DNA of 64,000 nucleotides from contig NW_026015630.1 in assembly GCF_020379485.1 (NCBI RefSeq), forward strand, positions 62,001-126,000. Reading direction: 5' to 3'. The translations under genes and the position numbers were made by a program. The notes under the pieces were generated by a model, which worked only from the letters and a program-made list of their open reading frames with translations, had not been told where the DNA came from and did no database searches. Source of the stretch: Brassica napus (Eukaryota > Streptophyta > Magnoliopsida > Brassicales > Brassicaceae). This document shows, in pieces, positions 12,059 through 22,237 of this stretch; position 1 is the first letter of the stretch; each line of letters starts with the position of its first letter.

Positions 12059-13964
12059 TGTAACGACCCAAATCTCGGCCCAGAAAAACTTTAGCCTGTA
12101 AGACCCAATTACATTGCAGAAAACCCTAAAGTTTTCTTATTTAAGATGGAATTTCGTGGTGGCCTATGACAGAGACTTTTGGGGATGGCAAAGCCCTGCC
12201 GGAACATCACTGAAACAGCCACAAATAGCCACCATGAAAGAGAAGCCATCCCACCATCCGGAAAGAGAGGTTAGAGCTCAGCAGACATGTTTTGGGAGAA
12301 CAGAAGAACGATCAATCAAATATGAGTATTTCGAAGCTAAATTTTGAGGTTATGTTCTAAACTCATAGATCTATGTGTATCAGAAAGCAGATCGTCATTT
12401 GGAATTTTTATCTAAGAGTTATGATTGTTTCTTTGGGACTGTTATCTACAGATCAGATCCGCTAACAGTCAACTTCATCAGGGTTTTACCGTTGATACAG
12501 AAGGAACCAGGAACGGCGAGATATCATTGGAAAGATCGATCCCAGCTTTTCAGATCATCTATCCGATCGTCAAATCGACGTACGGGTAGAAAGTTATTGA
12601 CGTTTATTCTTGGCGAAGAATAAAGCTGTTGAGTTGCAGAGACAGTTCCGACCAGTCTCGGTGTAAGTGAGAAAAGGTCTACGGAAACAAAATCTTTCAG
12701 TCTGGAAATTTGTCAGTAAGTATTTAACTCTCTTATCTATCATCTCGGCAAGCGGATCGTCTATTCCGAGTTATTTACTGAGAGTTATGCTTGTTTTCGT
12801 GAGAGGTGTTGGTGCAGTTCTACGTTTGCGACCAGTCTGGAGACGAAGCTAATTGATAATCAGATGGTGTCCGATCGGAGTAAAAACGGTGGCTACGGAT
12901 ATAGGACATCTAGGGCTACATTTTACCGGAGGGATTGAAAAGTTAACGGTCAGTTCTTGAGTTATGCATCTGTTTTTCTTGGTTCAGTTCTGCAAAATCA
13001 TCATATATTTTTCAGATTTTCGGAGTTGCTGTGATAGAGCCGTCAAGGGCTATTCTGTGCTTCTCAGGTTCTTTAGAACCCGTGGCAAAGGTGAGGGTCT
13101 ATTCCGTAAATCCCGTACCAGTGTAGAATTCTCCCTATGTTAGTTTAGATTTCGAATCATGATCCGTCTGTTTGAATTGAGTCTATTTGAGTCTTGATTA
13201 TAGTTAGTTCATTCATTGTAAATTGGAACTAGAGGTCTAGAGGATTCAACTGTGATTTGATTGTGTGATGTTAAGAATGCGATATATATATGTATGTATA
13301 CATAGTTATGAGTAGGGACTATGTGGTGGGCGGGGGTCCAGAGATGTCTGGACTAGCGACGCAGCTTTGGTGGGCGGGGGCTCAGAGAGACGTCTGGGCT
13401 AGCGACGCAGTTGTGTGGGCGTGGGTGCAGAGACGTTTGCTTCGACGCAGCTTTGGAGGGCGGGGGTACAGAGACAGACTGTACTAGCGACGCAGCGTAT
13501 GTATATATATATCCGTATGAGGAGATGCGGGGTGTATGGACTAGCTATATGCTATCATCGCATTGCTTGTGTTGTGTGATGCTTTAGGCGTCTTGTTGTT
13601 CATGTTAGAGCTAAACTTCCATAGTGGGAGTTCTATTACTCAAGTCAGTGGTTTGCGTGTTTAGCATCCCCATACCTCACGGAGTAGTAACTCCCTGTTA
13701 CTCACCCCTCCTATTCCTTTCCCTTTTCAGATGAGACTGACGAGCATGAGTGATTGCTATTGGGCTGGTGCTTTGGGAGTTCTATTCTTTTATTTTCAGA
13801 CTTTCGATTTTATGATTTTATCGATATTTCAGGATTTATCTCTTTTATTGCATTTATGATTATTTATTGGATTTATGACTTTGAAGTTGACTTTTGAGAA
13901 GTAATAAATGGAGATTTCAGACTTTTTATTTATTTAAGCTATTTCAAAAAATACGGGTGTTACA
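12059..13964 (+). repeat. 3' LTR of Tekay-like element (1906 bp)
   Basis: Starts TGTAACGACCC after the purine tract AAGTGGGGAAGAAT and ends GGGTGTTACA. It is complete, unlike the left LTR, and carries the same GC-rich minisatellite at 13320-13500. Satellite sequence resumes directly after it at TCAACTTCCTGG. Confidence 0.9.
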
Positions 13965-14491
13965 TCAACTTCCTGGTGAGTCTCCAACACTTTATGTATC
14001 CAAATCATGCTTCTTACAAAGTGATTCATCCTGGTTTGATTTGAACCACGAAGAAGCTGTCCTATTCCCAAACTGGGAAACTGGAATCACCTGATTAGAA
14101 AGTGGGATAACTCATTCATCCCAACTCCTATGAGATTAATTCAACTTCCTGGTGATTCTCTAACACTTTATGTATCCAAATAAAGCTTCTTATAAAGTGA
14201 TTCATCCTGGTTTAATTTGAACGACGAAGAAGCTGTCCTATTCCCAAACTGGGAAACTGGAATCACTTGATTAGAAAGTGGGATAACTTCTTCATCCCAA
14301 CTCCTATGAGATTTATTCAACTTCCTGGTGATTCTACAACACTTTATGTATCCAAATCAAGCTTCTTACAAAGTGATTCATCCTGGTTTGATTGGAACAA
14401 CGAAGAAGCTGTCCTATTCCCAAACTGGGAAACTGGAATCACCTGATTAGAAAGTGGGATAACTAATTCATCCCAACTCCTATGAGATTAA
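13965..14491 (+). repeat. Diverged CentBr-like satellite, about 3 monomers
   Basis: Monomers contain many private substitutions relative to the left array (for example CATGCTTC, TCATTCATCC, GAGATTAATTC). It lies between the Tekay-like and Copia A insertions and ends at the Copia A target duplication ATTAA (14487-14491). Confidence 0.9.
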
Positions 14492-15013
14492 TGAAAGTTT
14501 ATGAGATTTGTTTAAGTCATTATGAGAATTATGAAGAAGGTGAAGAGTATTGAGAGAGAGAGAGAGAAAGTGAATCGCATAAGACTAAAGAGAAGAGGAA
14601 CTCATTTCCTTTATCATTTTTTGCCTGGTTACATCCTTAATATAGACTACAAGTTGCTTTATAAAGACAAACAAGAAACTATAAACAATGGAGACAAATA
14701 AGACAAGCTGAGCTCGGACAGGTGAGGTGATAGTGACCTCTCGCCAATCTCTCTCTCCTTAACCTCACATGTGATCTTGCTTTGTTCCTTAGCTTCCAAC
14801 GGTCACCTTCTTTATATTAAACAACTCCAGGGACTTAGGATGCTCTTACACGTGATCTCATGTCAATGCCTTACCATTACTTGCCTTGATATCCAAGCTA
14901 GGTGAAGGGAGAGATATCCATACACTCTTGTACGGATGCGCCACTTAATTCCTCATCAAGCATGCTTCTCTTGATCTTACTTCTTGTTTATACTCTGAAT
15001 GTCTCTGTCAACA
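14492..15013 (-). repeat. 3' LTR of Copia A
   Basis: 522 bp, starting TGTTGACAGAG on the minus strand immediately after the purine tract, and matching 25031-25557. It contains a GA microsatellite near 14553-14575 and one TCCGTACAA motif (14928-14936). Confidence 0.93.
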
Positions 15014-15028
15014 CTCCCCCTCAAGCTT
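15014..15028 (-). other. Polypurine tract of Copia A
   Basis: Reads AAGCTTGAGGGGGAG on the minus strand and abuts the 3' LTR. The same tract is found next to the LTRs of LARD-N, LARD-B and Copia B. Confidence 0.9.
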
Positions 15029-15080
15029 GATAGTGGTGAGTGTCAAGCTTGGAAAGGCATGAAGTATTCCCTCATTAAAA

Positions 15081-15122
15081 CCTTTACTTGAAAAAACCAC
15101 TTGGATAAAAACCAAGCAAAGG
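15081..15122 (-). other. Conserved 3'-UTR hairpin, Copia A copy
   Basis: On the minus strand, arm CCTTTGCTTGG pairs with CAAGTAAAGG (one G-U wobble) around a T-rich loop containing CCAAGTGG. It is preceded by CTCTTTTTCC and followed by TTTTAATGAGG. It starts about 32 nt after the pol stop at 15154. This is the most diverged copy of the structure shared by all the copia, LARD and CRM-like elements here. Confidence 0.7.
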
Positions 15123-15153
15123 AAAAAGAGTAGAATACTCCATGGTGAGGGGA

Positions 15154-16883
15154 TCATTGACATGGAATGTTTATGAGTCCAAGGCTTGGAAGGATGGACT
15201 CACAAACTTTGCTGCTGGCTGCCTTGGTGAAGATGTCAGCCAGCTGATCCTCACTTCTTGTGTAACATGGGAGGATCACTTGTTGCTCTACTGCTTGTCT
15301 CACCTTGTGGCAGTCTACTTCTATGTGCTTTGTTCTCTCATGGAAGACTGAGTTGGATGCAAAGTGTATTGCGGCTTGGTTGTCACAATGCATGGTCATT
15401 GGAGTAGTGATCTCAATCCCCAAGTCGCCTAGAAGCCCCTTAATCCAGATAAGCTCACTAGTTAACTTCCTCATTGATCTGTATTCTGCTTCAGCACTTG
15501 AGCAAGACACTACCTTCTGCTTCTTGCTCTTCCATGTGACCAAATTTCCTCCTATGAATGTACAATAGCCAGTGGTTGACCTTTTGTCCACTCTGTCCCC
15601 AGCCCAATCCGCATCACAATATCCAATCACCTCAGTGTTTTTGTTGCAAGCCATCCACACACCTGACCCGGAGCCTCTCTCAAGTATCTTAGGATTCTTT
15701 CCACCATGTTCCAATGATGAACCTTGGGAGTTTGCATGTGCTGGCTTACTTGATTAACTGCAAAGCACACATCTGGCCGAGTAATGGTGAGATATATCAG
15801 CTTCCCAACCATCCTCCATACTGCTTGACATCCTCAAATGGAGTGTCATCATACCCCCCTCTCGCAATACTTTGTAGCTTCCTCTAGTGGTGTCTTGGCC
15901 TGTCTTCCTCCAAGGTCTCCTACCTCCTTTAGGATGTCCAAGGTGTACTTTCTTTGGGACAGAAACAATCCTTCCTTTGATCTACACATCTCAATGCCGA
16001 GGAAGTACTTCAGCTCTCCTAGATCCTTGATGTCAAATGCAGTCTTGAGGAATGTCTTGGTTGAGTTGATTCCCTCTTTGTTACTACCAGTGATGATGAT
16101 ATCATCCATATAGACTAGGATTACCACAATCCCTTGCTTGCTTGTGAGAGTAAAGAGTGTATGATCAGCTTGAGACTTCACAAAGCCTCTTCCATTCAGT
16201 GTAGTACTCAGCTTGTGGTACCAGGTTCTTGGTGATTGCTTTAAGCCATAGATAGCCTTCCTGAGTCTAAGAACATTCCCTGGTTTCACCATCTCTTCCA
16301 TTCCGGGAGGTGGCCTCATGTATACTTCATCTTCTAGTTCACCTTGCAAGAAAGCATTCTTCACATCCATTTGCCAAAGATCCCTCTAGGTTCACTGCTA
16401 GTGAGAGAACTATCCGGATTGTATGAAGCTTGGCCACTGGTGCAAAGGTGTCTAGATAGTCTTCTCCATACACTTGTGTGTATCCTCTTGCCACCAGCCT
16501 GGTCTTCTTTCTTTCTTGTTTCCCATTTGCAAGATACTTGATGGTGTGTATGAGTCTACTGGTCACGGCTTTCTTCCCTCTTGGAAGCTCTGTCTCATAC
16601 CAGGTGTTGTTTCTTTCCATAGCTCCCATTTCATCATTCTTTGATTCCCTCCATTCATCATTGTCCATAGCTTCTGCATATGTTCTTGGTATCCATTCCT
16701 GATCCAATGAACCCACAAAGGCTTGATGTTCTTCTGGATAGTAAGCAAGGGAGCACACGGCACTGGGTGGATGAGCTACTGCCTCTGCGTTGAAGTATAC
16801 TCTAGTGTTGTTCCAGTTTGAAGCCGGTTTCCTCTGTCTTGTGCTTCTCCTAAGCTGCTGCACCTCTTGTACATCTTCTTGTC
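15154..16883 (-). pseudogene. Copia A reverse transcriptase-RNase H, frameshifted
   Basis: The minus strand continues Copia A pol after the nested insertion. It starts with the linker and QLRRSTRQRKPASNW and proceeds to the RT motif FLQGELEDEVYMRPPPG, the catalytic YMDD (LVYMDDIIITGS) and the RNase H block CDADWAGDRVDKRSTTGYC with SSAEAEYR. The ending CYTRSEDQLADIFTKA is characteristic of copia. The frame is broken near 16375-16385 (one base missing compared with Copia B), near 15849 (stop, with roughly 20 residues lost) and near 15700. The RT active site is YMDD where Copia B has YVDD. Because of these breaks the polyprotein cannot be made. Confidence 0.92.
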
Positions 16884-17185
16884 CACTTTGTTGAAGCTTA
16901 CATGATCCAAGAGAGCTTGGTGGTTACTCTAGAAGAAGAGGAAGCAGCAAAGACTCAGTAAGAGAAATTGTATCTCCAAGAAGAGGCTGATCTGGTGTAT
17001 CCGAGCACTTCAACCTAACAAGAGGTTAGTGAAAGGGGGAGAGATCAAGATCAGGCAGAAAAGGAGAGTACAAGGTGTGGGATGATTGTAGAGGCCATGA
17101 TCCAGAGTCTTTGTGTCCCTACATTGTTGGTAAGGCACAAAGACTCATGGCCAATCCCTAGGCCTTGGAGACTTTATTTTTTTTC

Positions 17186-17226
17186 CCTCATCAAGGTTTT
17201 GTCCCAAAGGGTTTTCCTTGGTGAGG
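17186..17226 (+). other. Conserved 3'-UTR-type hairpin inside LARD-N left LTR
   Basis: Arm CCTCATCAAGG pairs with CCTTGGTGAGG (one wobble) around TTTTGTCCCAAAGGGTTTT, followed by TTTTTAATGAGG. A second copy lies in the right LTR at 21144-21184. In LARD-B the equivalent hairpin is upstream of the 3' LTR, which supports the idea that the LARD-N LTR start has moved. Confidence 0.75.
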
Positions 17227-17501
17227 TTTTTAATGAGGAAGTTCTTCAAGGTTCCAAGCTTGACTTAGGATCAGCTAGAGTCAAGCTGAGGGGGAGTGTT
17301 AACTTGAAGAGAAGAAGTGGAGGAGCAAAGGTGATGAGTTGAGGGTTGCTGTGCAAAGACATGGCAAGATCTTCAGAGATTGTATGTTAAGGCTTTTGGA
17401 GAGTCTTAAGGCTTCAGAAGTGGTCTGATGAGTGTGCAAAGATAGGGTTTAAGTCCAGGAGGGACTTGACACCATTTAGAGAAGATTTGGGTCAGACAGT
17501 A

Positions 17502-17642
17502 ACTCCAAAGTTACCACAGTAACTTTGGAGAGTTACCACAGTAAGATTGGAGAAGTTTGGGCAAGTTGGTGTAAAAGTGAATAGTGAATCACTAGTCACT
17601 ATTCAGGTTGACTATTCACTATTTGGGTCACTATTCAGAATG
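17502..17642 (+). other. Inverted-repeat cluster in LARD-N LTR
   Basis: GTAACTCCAAAGTTAC is followed after five bases by its near-complement TAACTTTGGAGAGTTAC. Next comes GAATAGTGA...TCACTATTC with further CACTATTC repeats. Both could form hairpins. The cluster is repeated at about 18487-18627 and 21462-21602 and lies 350-500 bp upstream of the TATA box. Confidence 0.65.
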
Positions 17643-18267
17643 TGAAGAGTGCATAGTGTATGGATAAGGCACCAAGGTTTGAATCTAGTAAAAGGGAATC
17701 AAGAAGATGCTGTGTGGAGCTGATTGGTTACTTTGGGGCATGGACAGGCTGGCTGTTGCTGTAAAGGAAGAGCAGCCACGACCATGCACCTAGACTGATC
17801 TGTGGATAGATACAAAGGAGCCAAAGGAGAGCCAATCACAGCACAGCCTTGTTTGAATTAAAGTGAGGAGCCAGCTTAGCTTATCCAATCAGCACACATT
17901 ACTCAGATTACAACAAGACCAACTCATCCTCACCATCCATTCCCCTTAAGTTATTTCTATTCATTAGATATAGGTTTATGAGTTTGCAAGAGTGTAAAAC
18001 CTATATAAAGACCCTCATGGGCGTTTGTAACTCTCTTAAGAGAGTATGGGGGATTTCCCCATCTCCTTCATAATTATAAAAGGGTGTTCTTGATCAGATT
18101 CCCTTAATCTACCCCTTTCTTAATCTCTTAATCTCTCAAAGTCTCTTTGTTTCTGATTCAAGTTCATACTAGTTTCATCAGACCTCTTATTCAACTAGTT
18201 CAAGACCTTATCTTTGCCTTTAATGGCTTTTCTTACACATACACAGCCAGAGCTCTCAAATCTCATA

Positions 18268-19278
18268 TGGTATCAGAGCCAGGTTAACTTGAAGAGAAGA
18301 AGTGGAGAAGCAAAGGTGATGAGTTGAGTTGGTGCTTGTGCAAAGACATGGCAAGATCTTCAGAGATTGTATGTTAAGGCTTTGGGAGAGTCTTAAGGCT
18401 TCAGAAGTGATCTGATGAGTGTGCAAAGATAGGGTTTAAGTCCAGGAGGGACTTAGACACCATTTAGAGAAGATTTGGGTCAGACAGTAACTCCAAAGTT
18501 ACCACAGTAACTTTGGAGAGTTACCACAGTAAGATTGGAGAAGTTTGGGCAAGTTGGTGTAAAAGTGAATAGTGAATCACTAGTCACTATTCAGGTTGAC
18601 TATTCACTATTTGGGTCACTATTCAGAATGTGAAGAGTGCATAGTGTATGGATAAGGCACCAAGGTTTGAATCTAGTCAAAGGGAATCAAGAAGATGCTG
18701 TGTGGAGCTGATTGGTTACTTTGGGGCATGGACAGGCTGGCTGTTGCTGTAAAGGAAGAGCAGCCACGACCATGCACCTAGACTGATCTGTGGATAGATA
18801 CAAAGGAGCCTAAGGAGAGCCAATCACAGCACAGCCTTGTTTGAATTAAAGTGAGGAGCCAGCTTAGCTTATCCAATCAGCACACATTACTCAGATTACA
18901 ACAAGACCAACTCATCCTCACCATCCATTCCCCTTAAGTTATTTCTATCCATTAGATATAGGTTTATGAGTTTGCAAGAGTGTAAAACCTATATAAAGAC
19001 CCTCATGGGCGTTTGTAACTCTCTTAAGAGAGTATGGGGGATTTCCCCATCTCCTTCATAATTATAAAAGTGTGTTCTTGATCAGATTCCCTTAATCTCT
19101 CCCTTTCTTATTCTCTAATCTCTTAATCTCTCAAAGTCTCTTTGTTTCTGATTCAAGTTCATACTAGTTTCATCAGACCTCTTATTCAACTAGTTCAAGA
19201 CCTTATCTTTGCCTTTAATGGCTTTTCTTACACATACACAGCCAGAGCTCTCAAATCTCATATGGTATCAGAGCCAGG
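18268..19278 (+). repeat. Tandem duplication of LTR plus primer binding site in LARD-N
   Basis: After the left LTR and primer site (18268-18283) the sequence jumps back to TTAACTTGAAGAG and repeats the ancestral LTR part down to CTCATA, followed by a second primer site (19263-19278). The junction shares GTT with both parents (CCAGGTT and GTGTTAAC). The repeat period is 985 bp at the start and 995 bp at the end because of small indels. At several sites the inner copy matches the right LTR better than the outer left LTR does (for example GTCAAAGGG, TCTATCCATT). Confidence 0.85.
19263..19274 (+). other. Inner primer binding site of LARD-N
   Basis: TGGTATCAGAGC directly after the CTCATA end of the inner LTR copy. 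An identical site is at 18268-18279, so this element carries two. Confidence 0.85.
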
Positions 19279-20828
19279 TTCATCAGAACCTGAGCTGAGC
19301 TTCCGCAAATCCACAGCTCTCATCTCAGCTCAAACCAAACCCTTGAAGACATTACCAGCCAAGTTCAGTTCTTGAAGAAGAAAGAAGCTTGAAGCATGGA
19401 GTGTTCTCCTTATCTCTCAACCGTGCCTGTCTTTACCTGATGGAGAGTCTCATTGGAAGCAGAGGAGGATGGAGAGGCGTCATGAACCTCAAGCCAAAGC
19501 TCCTTGTCCAAGAGCTTATCACATCCGGATACAAGAAAGATGAAGCTAAGAGAAGCCGGTTTGAAGTATGAAGAAAGGAGGGGTCTTTGGGTGTGAGAAA
19601 CAAGAAGGAGGCCATGGACTGAAGGAGAAGGAGGTGGGTGACGATCCAGACTCCTAAATCCAACCAAATCATGGCCAGATTGCCTTTGGAGGCTTAAGGA
19701 ACCAACCTGGTTCCTTGTGTAAGCGATTCTTTAAAACCTTCTTGATATTGAGCTTGTGGTGTGACTGTGCCTGGTTATTGTGATGTGTATTGATTGAAAA
19801 ACCTGAGGATAATGTGTGATTGCTAAATATAATTAGTTGAATCTGTCCCAGGATGCTTTAAAGGCTTGTTTAGTGTTTAAAGAGTAAAATGCTTGTTCCT
19901 GTTAAGTAATGAGTTTGCTAAAGGTGAAATGATATTGTTTGAAGCTCATGAACTGAAAACAGATTGAAAGTAATGCATTGTCTGATGTTAAGTGATGATA
20001 GTAATGCTTAGCCTAAGTTATAAATGAATGTGTGATGGATTGTATTGTTGCATTCATGAATTAAAACTGATTAAGGTTAGTGCATACTGTCAAATGGCTG
20101 TCTTACATTGAAGCATTAGATTCATGTCTAAATGCTGAGTAAAGAAGCTTTAAAAATTGCCTAAGTAGCTTGTATTGAATCTGTTAGGATCATGCTAGTG
20201 CTTAGAGAGTTTGCTTGCAAAGATTAGAACTTGAAAATGTCTAGTTTAATCTGTTGCATTGCTTAAAGACATTGGTATTCAAACTTGATGATGCATCAAG
20301 GGTTGACCCAATGCACTTGTGTCTTATCTTTGCTGGAGTTTGAGTGATGTTTCAGGTTCACAAGAGGTGTTCTTAGTTCACCATCCATCCGAGTTGAAAG
20401 AGGAAGACTTTGCCCATTGTGTGGAGCAATGGAGAGTTGAGAAAGAAGTGGTGATGCGCCACTGGTGAGAAGTTCACTGAAGCTCACTTACAAGCTTGGA
20501 CTTATAATCAATCCAAGCTTGAGGAGGGGAGTTTAGTGAGCTTCCAAGCGATCCAAGAAGTCCATTGCAACCATCTGAAGAAGGAGCCATCCGGACTTAT
20601 GCTGTGGCGAGTCTATTCAAGAGAGTACTCAAACTAAGACAGAGTACTCTTGGCTGTGAGAAGATGAAGGCAACTCTATCAAGGCGGCTTCTAGTGTGAA
20701 GTGATTGGAGAGATAGCTGAAGCTTCCACAAGCATTCCATGAAGATGGCAAGATCAGAAGAGAAGTGGCAATGGTGTGTGTGTGAGGATCATGAAGCAAT
20801 CCATTCAAGCTTGTTCCTGTGAGAGTCT
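19279..20828 (+). other. Non-coding internal region of LARD-N
   Basis: About 1.55 kb with no open frame resembling gag or pol. Starts GTTCATCAGAACCTGAGCTG, like LARD-B (GTTCATTAGAACTTGG). Other blocks shared with LARD-B include the AACCTGAGGAT...CTGTCCCAGGAT stretch (19800-19860 versus 30790-30850) and a block at 20610-20760 similar to 31750-31920. The conservation of non-coding blocks suggests cis signals or simple common descent. Confidence 0.8.
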
Positions 20829-20844
20829 CAAGCTTGAGGGGGAG
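20829..20844 (+). other. Polypurine tract in use by LARD-N
   Basis: CAAGCTTGAGGGGGAG immediately precedes the right LTR start TGTTGAAG at 20845. A second purine tract of the same sequence lies 411 bp downstream, inside the LTR (ending 21255), and precedes TGTTAACTTG. Confidence 0.88.
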
Positions 20845-22237
20845 TGTTGAAGCTTACATGATCCAAGAGAGCTTGGTGGTTACTCTAGAAGAAGAGGAAG
20901 CAGCCAAGACTCAGTAAGAGAAATTGTATCTCCAAGAAGAGGCTGATCTGGTGTATCCGAGCACTTCAACCTAACAAGAGGTTAGGTGAAAGGGGGAGAG
21001 ATCAAGATCAGGCTGTAAGGAGAGTACAAGGCGTGGGATGATTGTAGAGGCCATGATCCAGAGTCTTTGTGTCCCTTACATTGTTGGTAAGGCACAAAGA
21101 CTCACTGGCCAATCCCTAGGCCTTGGAGACTTTACTCTTTTTCCCTCATCAAGGTTTTGTCCCAAAGGGTTTTCCTTGGTGAGGTTTTTAATGAGGAAGT
21201 TCTTCAAGGTTCCAAGCTTGACTTAGGATCAGCTAGAGTCAAGCTTGAGGGGGAGTGTTAACTTGAAGAGAATAAGTGGAGAAGCAAAGGTGATGAGTTG
21301 AGTTGGTGCTTGTGCAAAGACATGGCAAGATCTTCAGAGATTGTATGTTAAGGCTTTGGGAGAGTCTTAAGGCTTCAGAAGTGGTCTGATGAGTGTGCAA
21401 AGATAGGGTTTAAGTCCAGGAGGGACTTAGACACCATTTAGAGAAGATTTGGGTCAGACAGTAACTCCAAAGTTACCACAGTAACTTTGGAGAGTTACCA
21501 CAGTAAGATTGGAGAAGTTTGGGCAAGTTGGTGTAAAAGTGAATAGTGAATCACTAGTCACTATTCAGGTTGACTATTCACTATTTGGGTCACTATTCAG
21601 AATGTGAAGAGTGCATAGTGTATGGATAAGGCACCAAGGTTTGAATCTAGTCAAAGGGAATCAAGAAGATGCTGTGTGGAGCTGATTGGTTACTTTGGGG
21701 CATGGACAGGCTGGCTGTTGCTGTAAAGGAAGAGCAGCCACGACCATGCACCTAGACTGATCTGTGGATAGATACAAAGGAGCCTAAGGAGAGCCAATTA
21801 CAGCACAGCCTTGTTTGAATTAAAGTGAGGAGCCAGCTTAGCTTATCCAATCAGCACACATTACTCAGATTACAACAAGACCAACTCATCCTCACCATCC
21901 ATTCCCCTTAAGTTATTTCTATCCATTAGATATAGGTTTATGAGTTTGCAAGAGTGTAAAACCTACATAAAGACCCTCATGGGCGTTTGTAACTCTCTTA
22001 AGAGAGTATGGGCGATTTCCCCATCTCCTTCATAATTATAAAAGTGTGTTCTTGATCAGATTCCCTTAATCTCTCCCTTTCTTATTCTCTAATCTCTTAA
22101 TCTCTCAAAGTCTCTTTGTTTCTGATTCAAGTTCATACTAGTTTCATCAGACCTCTTATTCAACTAGTTCAAGACCTTATCTTTTGCCTTTAATGGCTTT
22201 TCTTACACATTCACAGCCAGAGCTCTCAAATCTCATA
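20845..22237 (+). repeat. Right LTR of LARD-N (1393 bp)
   Basis: TGTTGAAGCTTACATG to CTCATA, followed by the CACTT target duplication. The fossil purine tract at 21240-21255 is intact here. The TATA box equivalent reads TACATAAA (about 21963-21970) where the other two copies read TATATAAA. Confidence 0.9.

Larger units (their letters stand above)
7111..13964 (+). mobile_element. Degenerate Ty3/gypsy element, Tekay/Del-like, 5'-truncated
   Basis: The right LTR begins TGTAACGACCC and ends GGGTGTTACA, which is typical of Tekay/Del chromoviruses. The left copy lacks the first about 181 bp and is fused directly to satellite DNA at about 7110. A primer binding site follows the left LTR and a purine tract (12045-12058) precedes the right one. 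In the 3.2 kb between them, short stretches of protease, reverse transcriptase and integrase can be read in the correct order but are full of stops and frameshifts. No target site duplication is seen, as expected if the left end was deleted. The two LTRs differ by many single-base changes and small indels, so this is probably the oldest insertion in the window. Clade assignment is from the LTR ends and domain fragments. Confidence 0.82.
16889..18267 (+). repeat. Left LTR of LARD-N (1379 bp, upstream-extended)
   Basis: Starts TGTTGAAGCTTACATG and ends CTCATA before the primer binding site. Its first 408 bp (16889-17296) correspond to sequence that in the related LARD-B lies inside the element upstream of the 3' LTR. 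They end in a decayed polypurine tract (AAGCTGAGGGGGAG, one T lost) followed by TGTTAACTTGAAG, the ancestral LTR start. TATA box TATATAAA at 18002-18009. Confidence 0.85.
16889..22237 (+). mobile_element. LARD-N: non-autonomous LTR element nested in Copia A
   Basis: Bounded by TGTTGAAG...CTCATA ends and the target duplication CACTT (16884-16888 and 22238-22242). Removing it joins the two halves of the Copia A pol frame directly, which confirms the boundaries. It comprises a left LTR (16889-18267), a primer binding site, a duplicated 1-kb LTR segment with a second primer binding site, a non-coding internal region (19279-20828), a polypurine tract and a right LTR (20845-22237). No gag or pol remnant is present. 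The purine tract and primer site match Copia, so Copia proteins in trans are the likely mobilisers. Confidence 0.9.
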
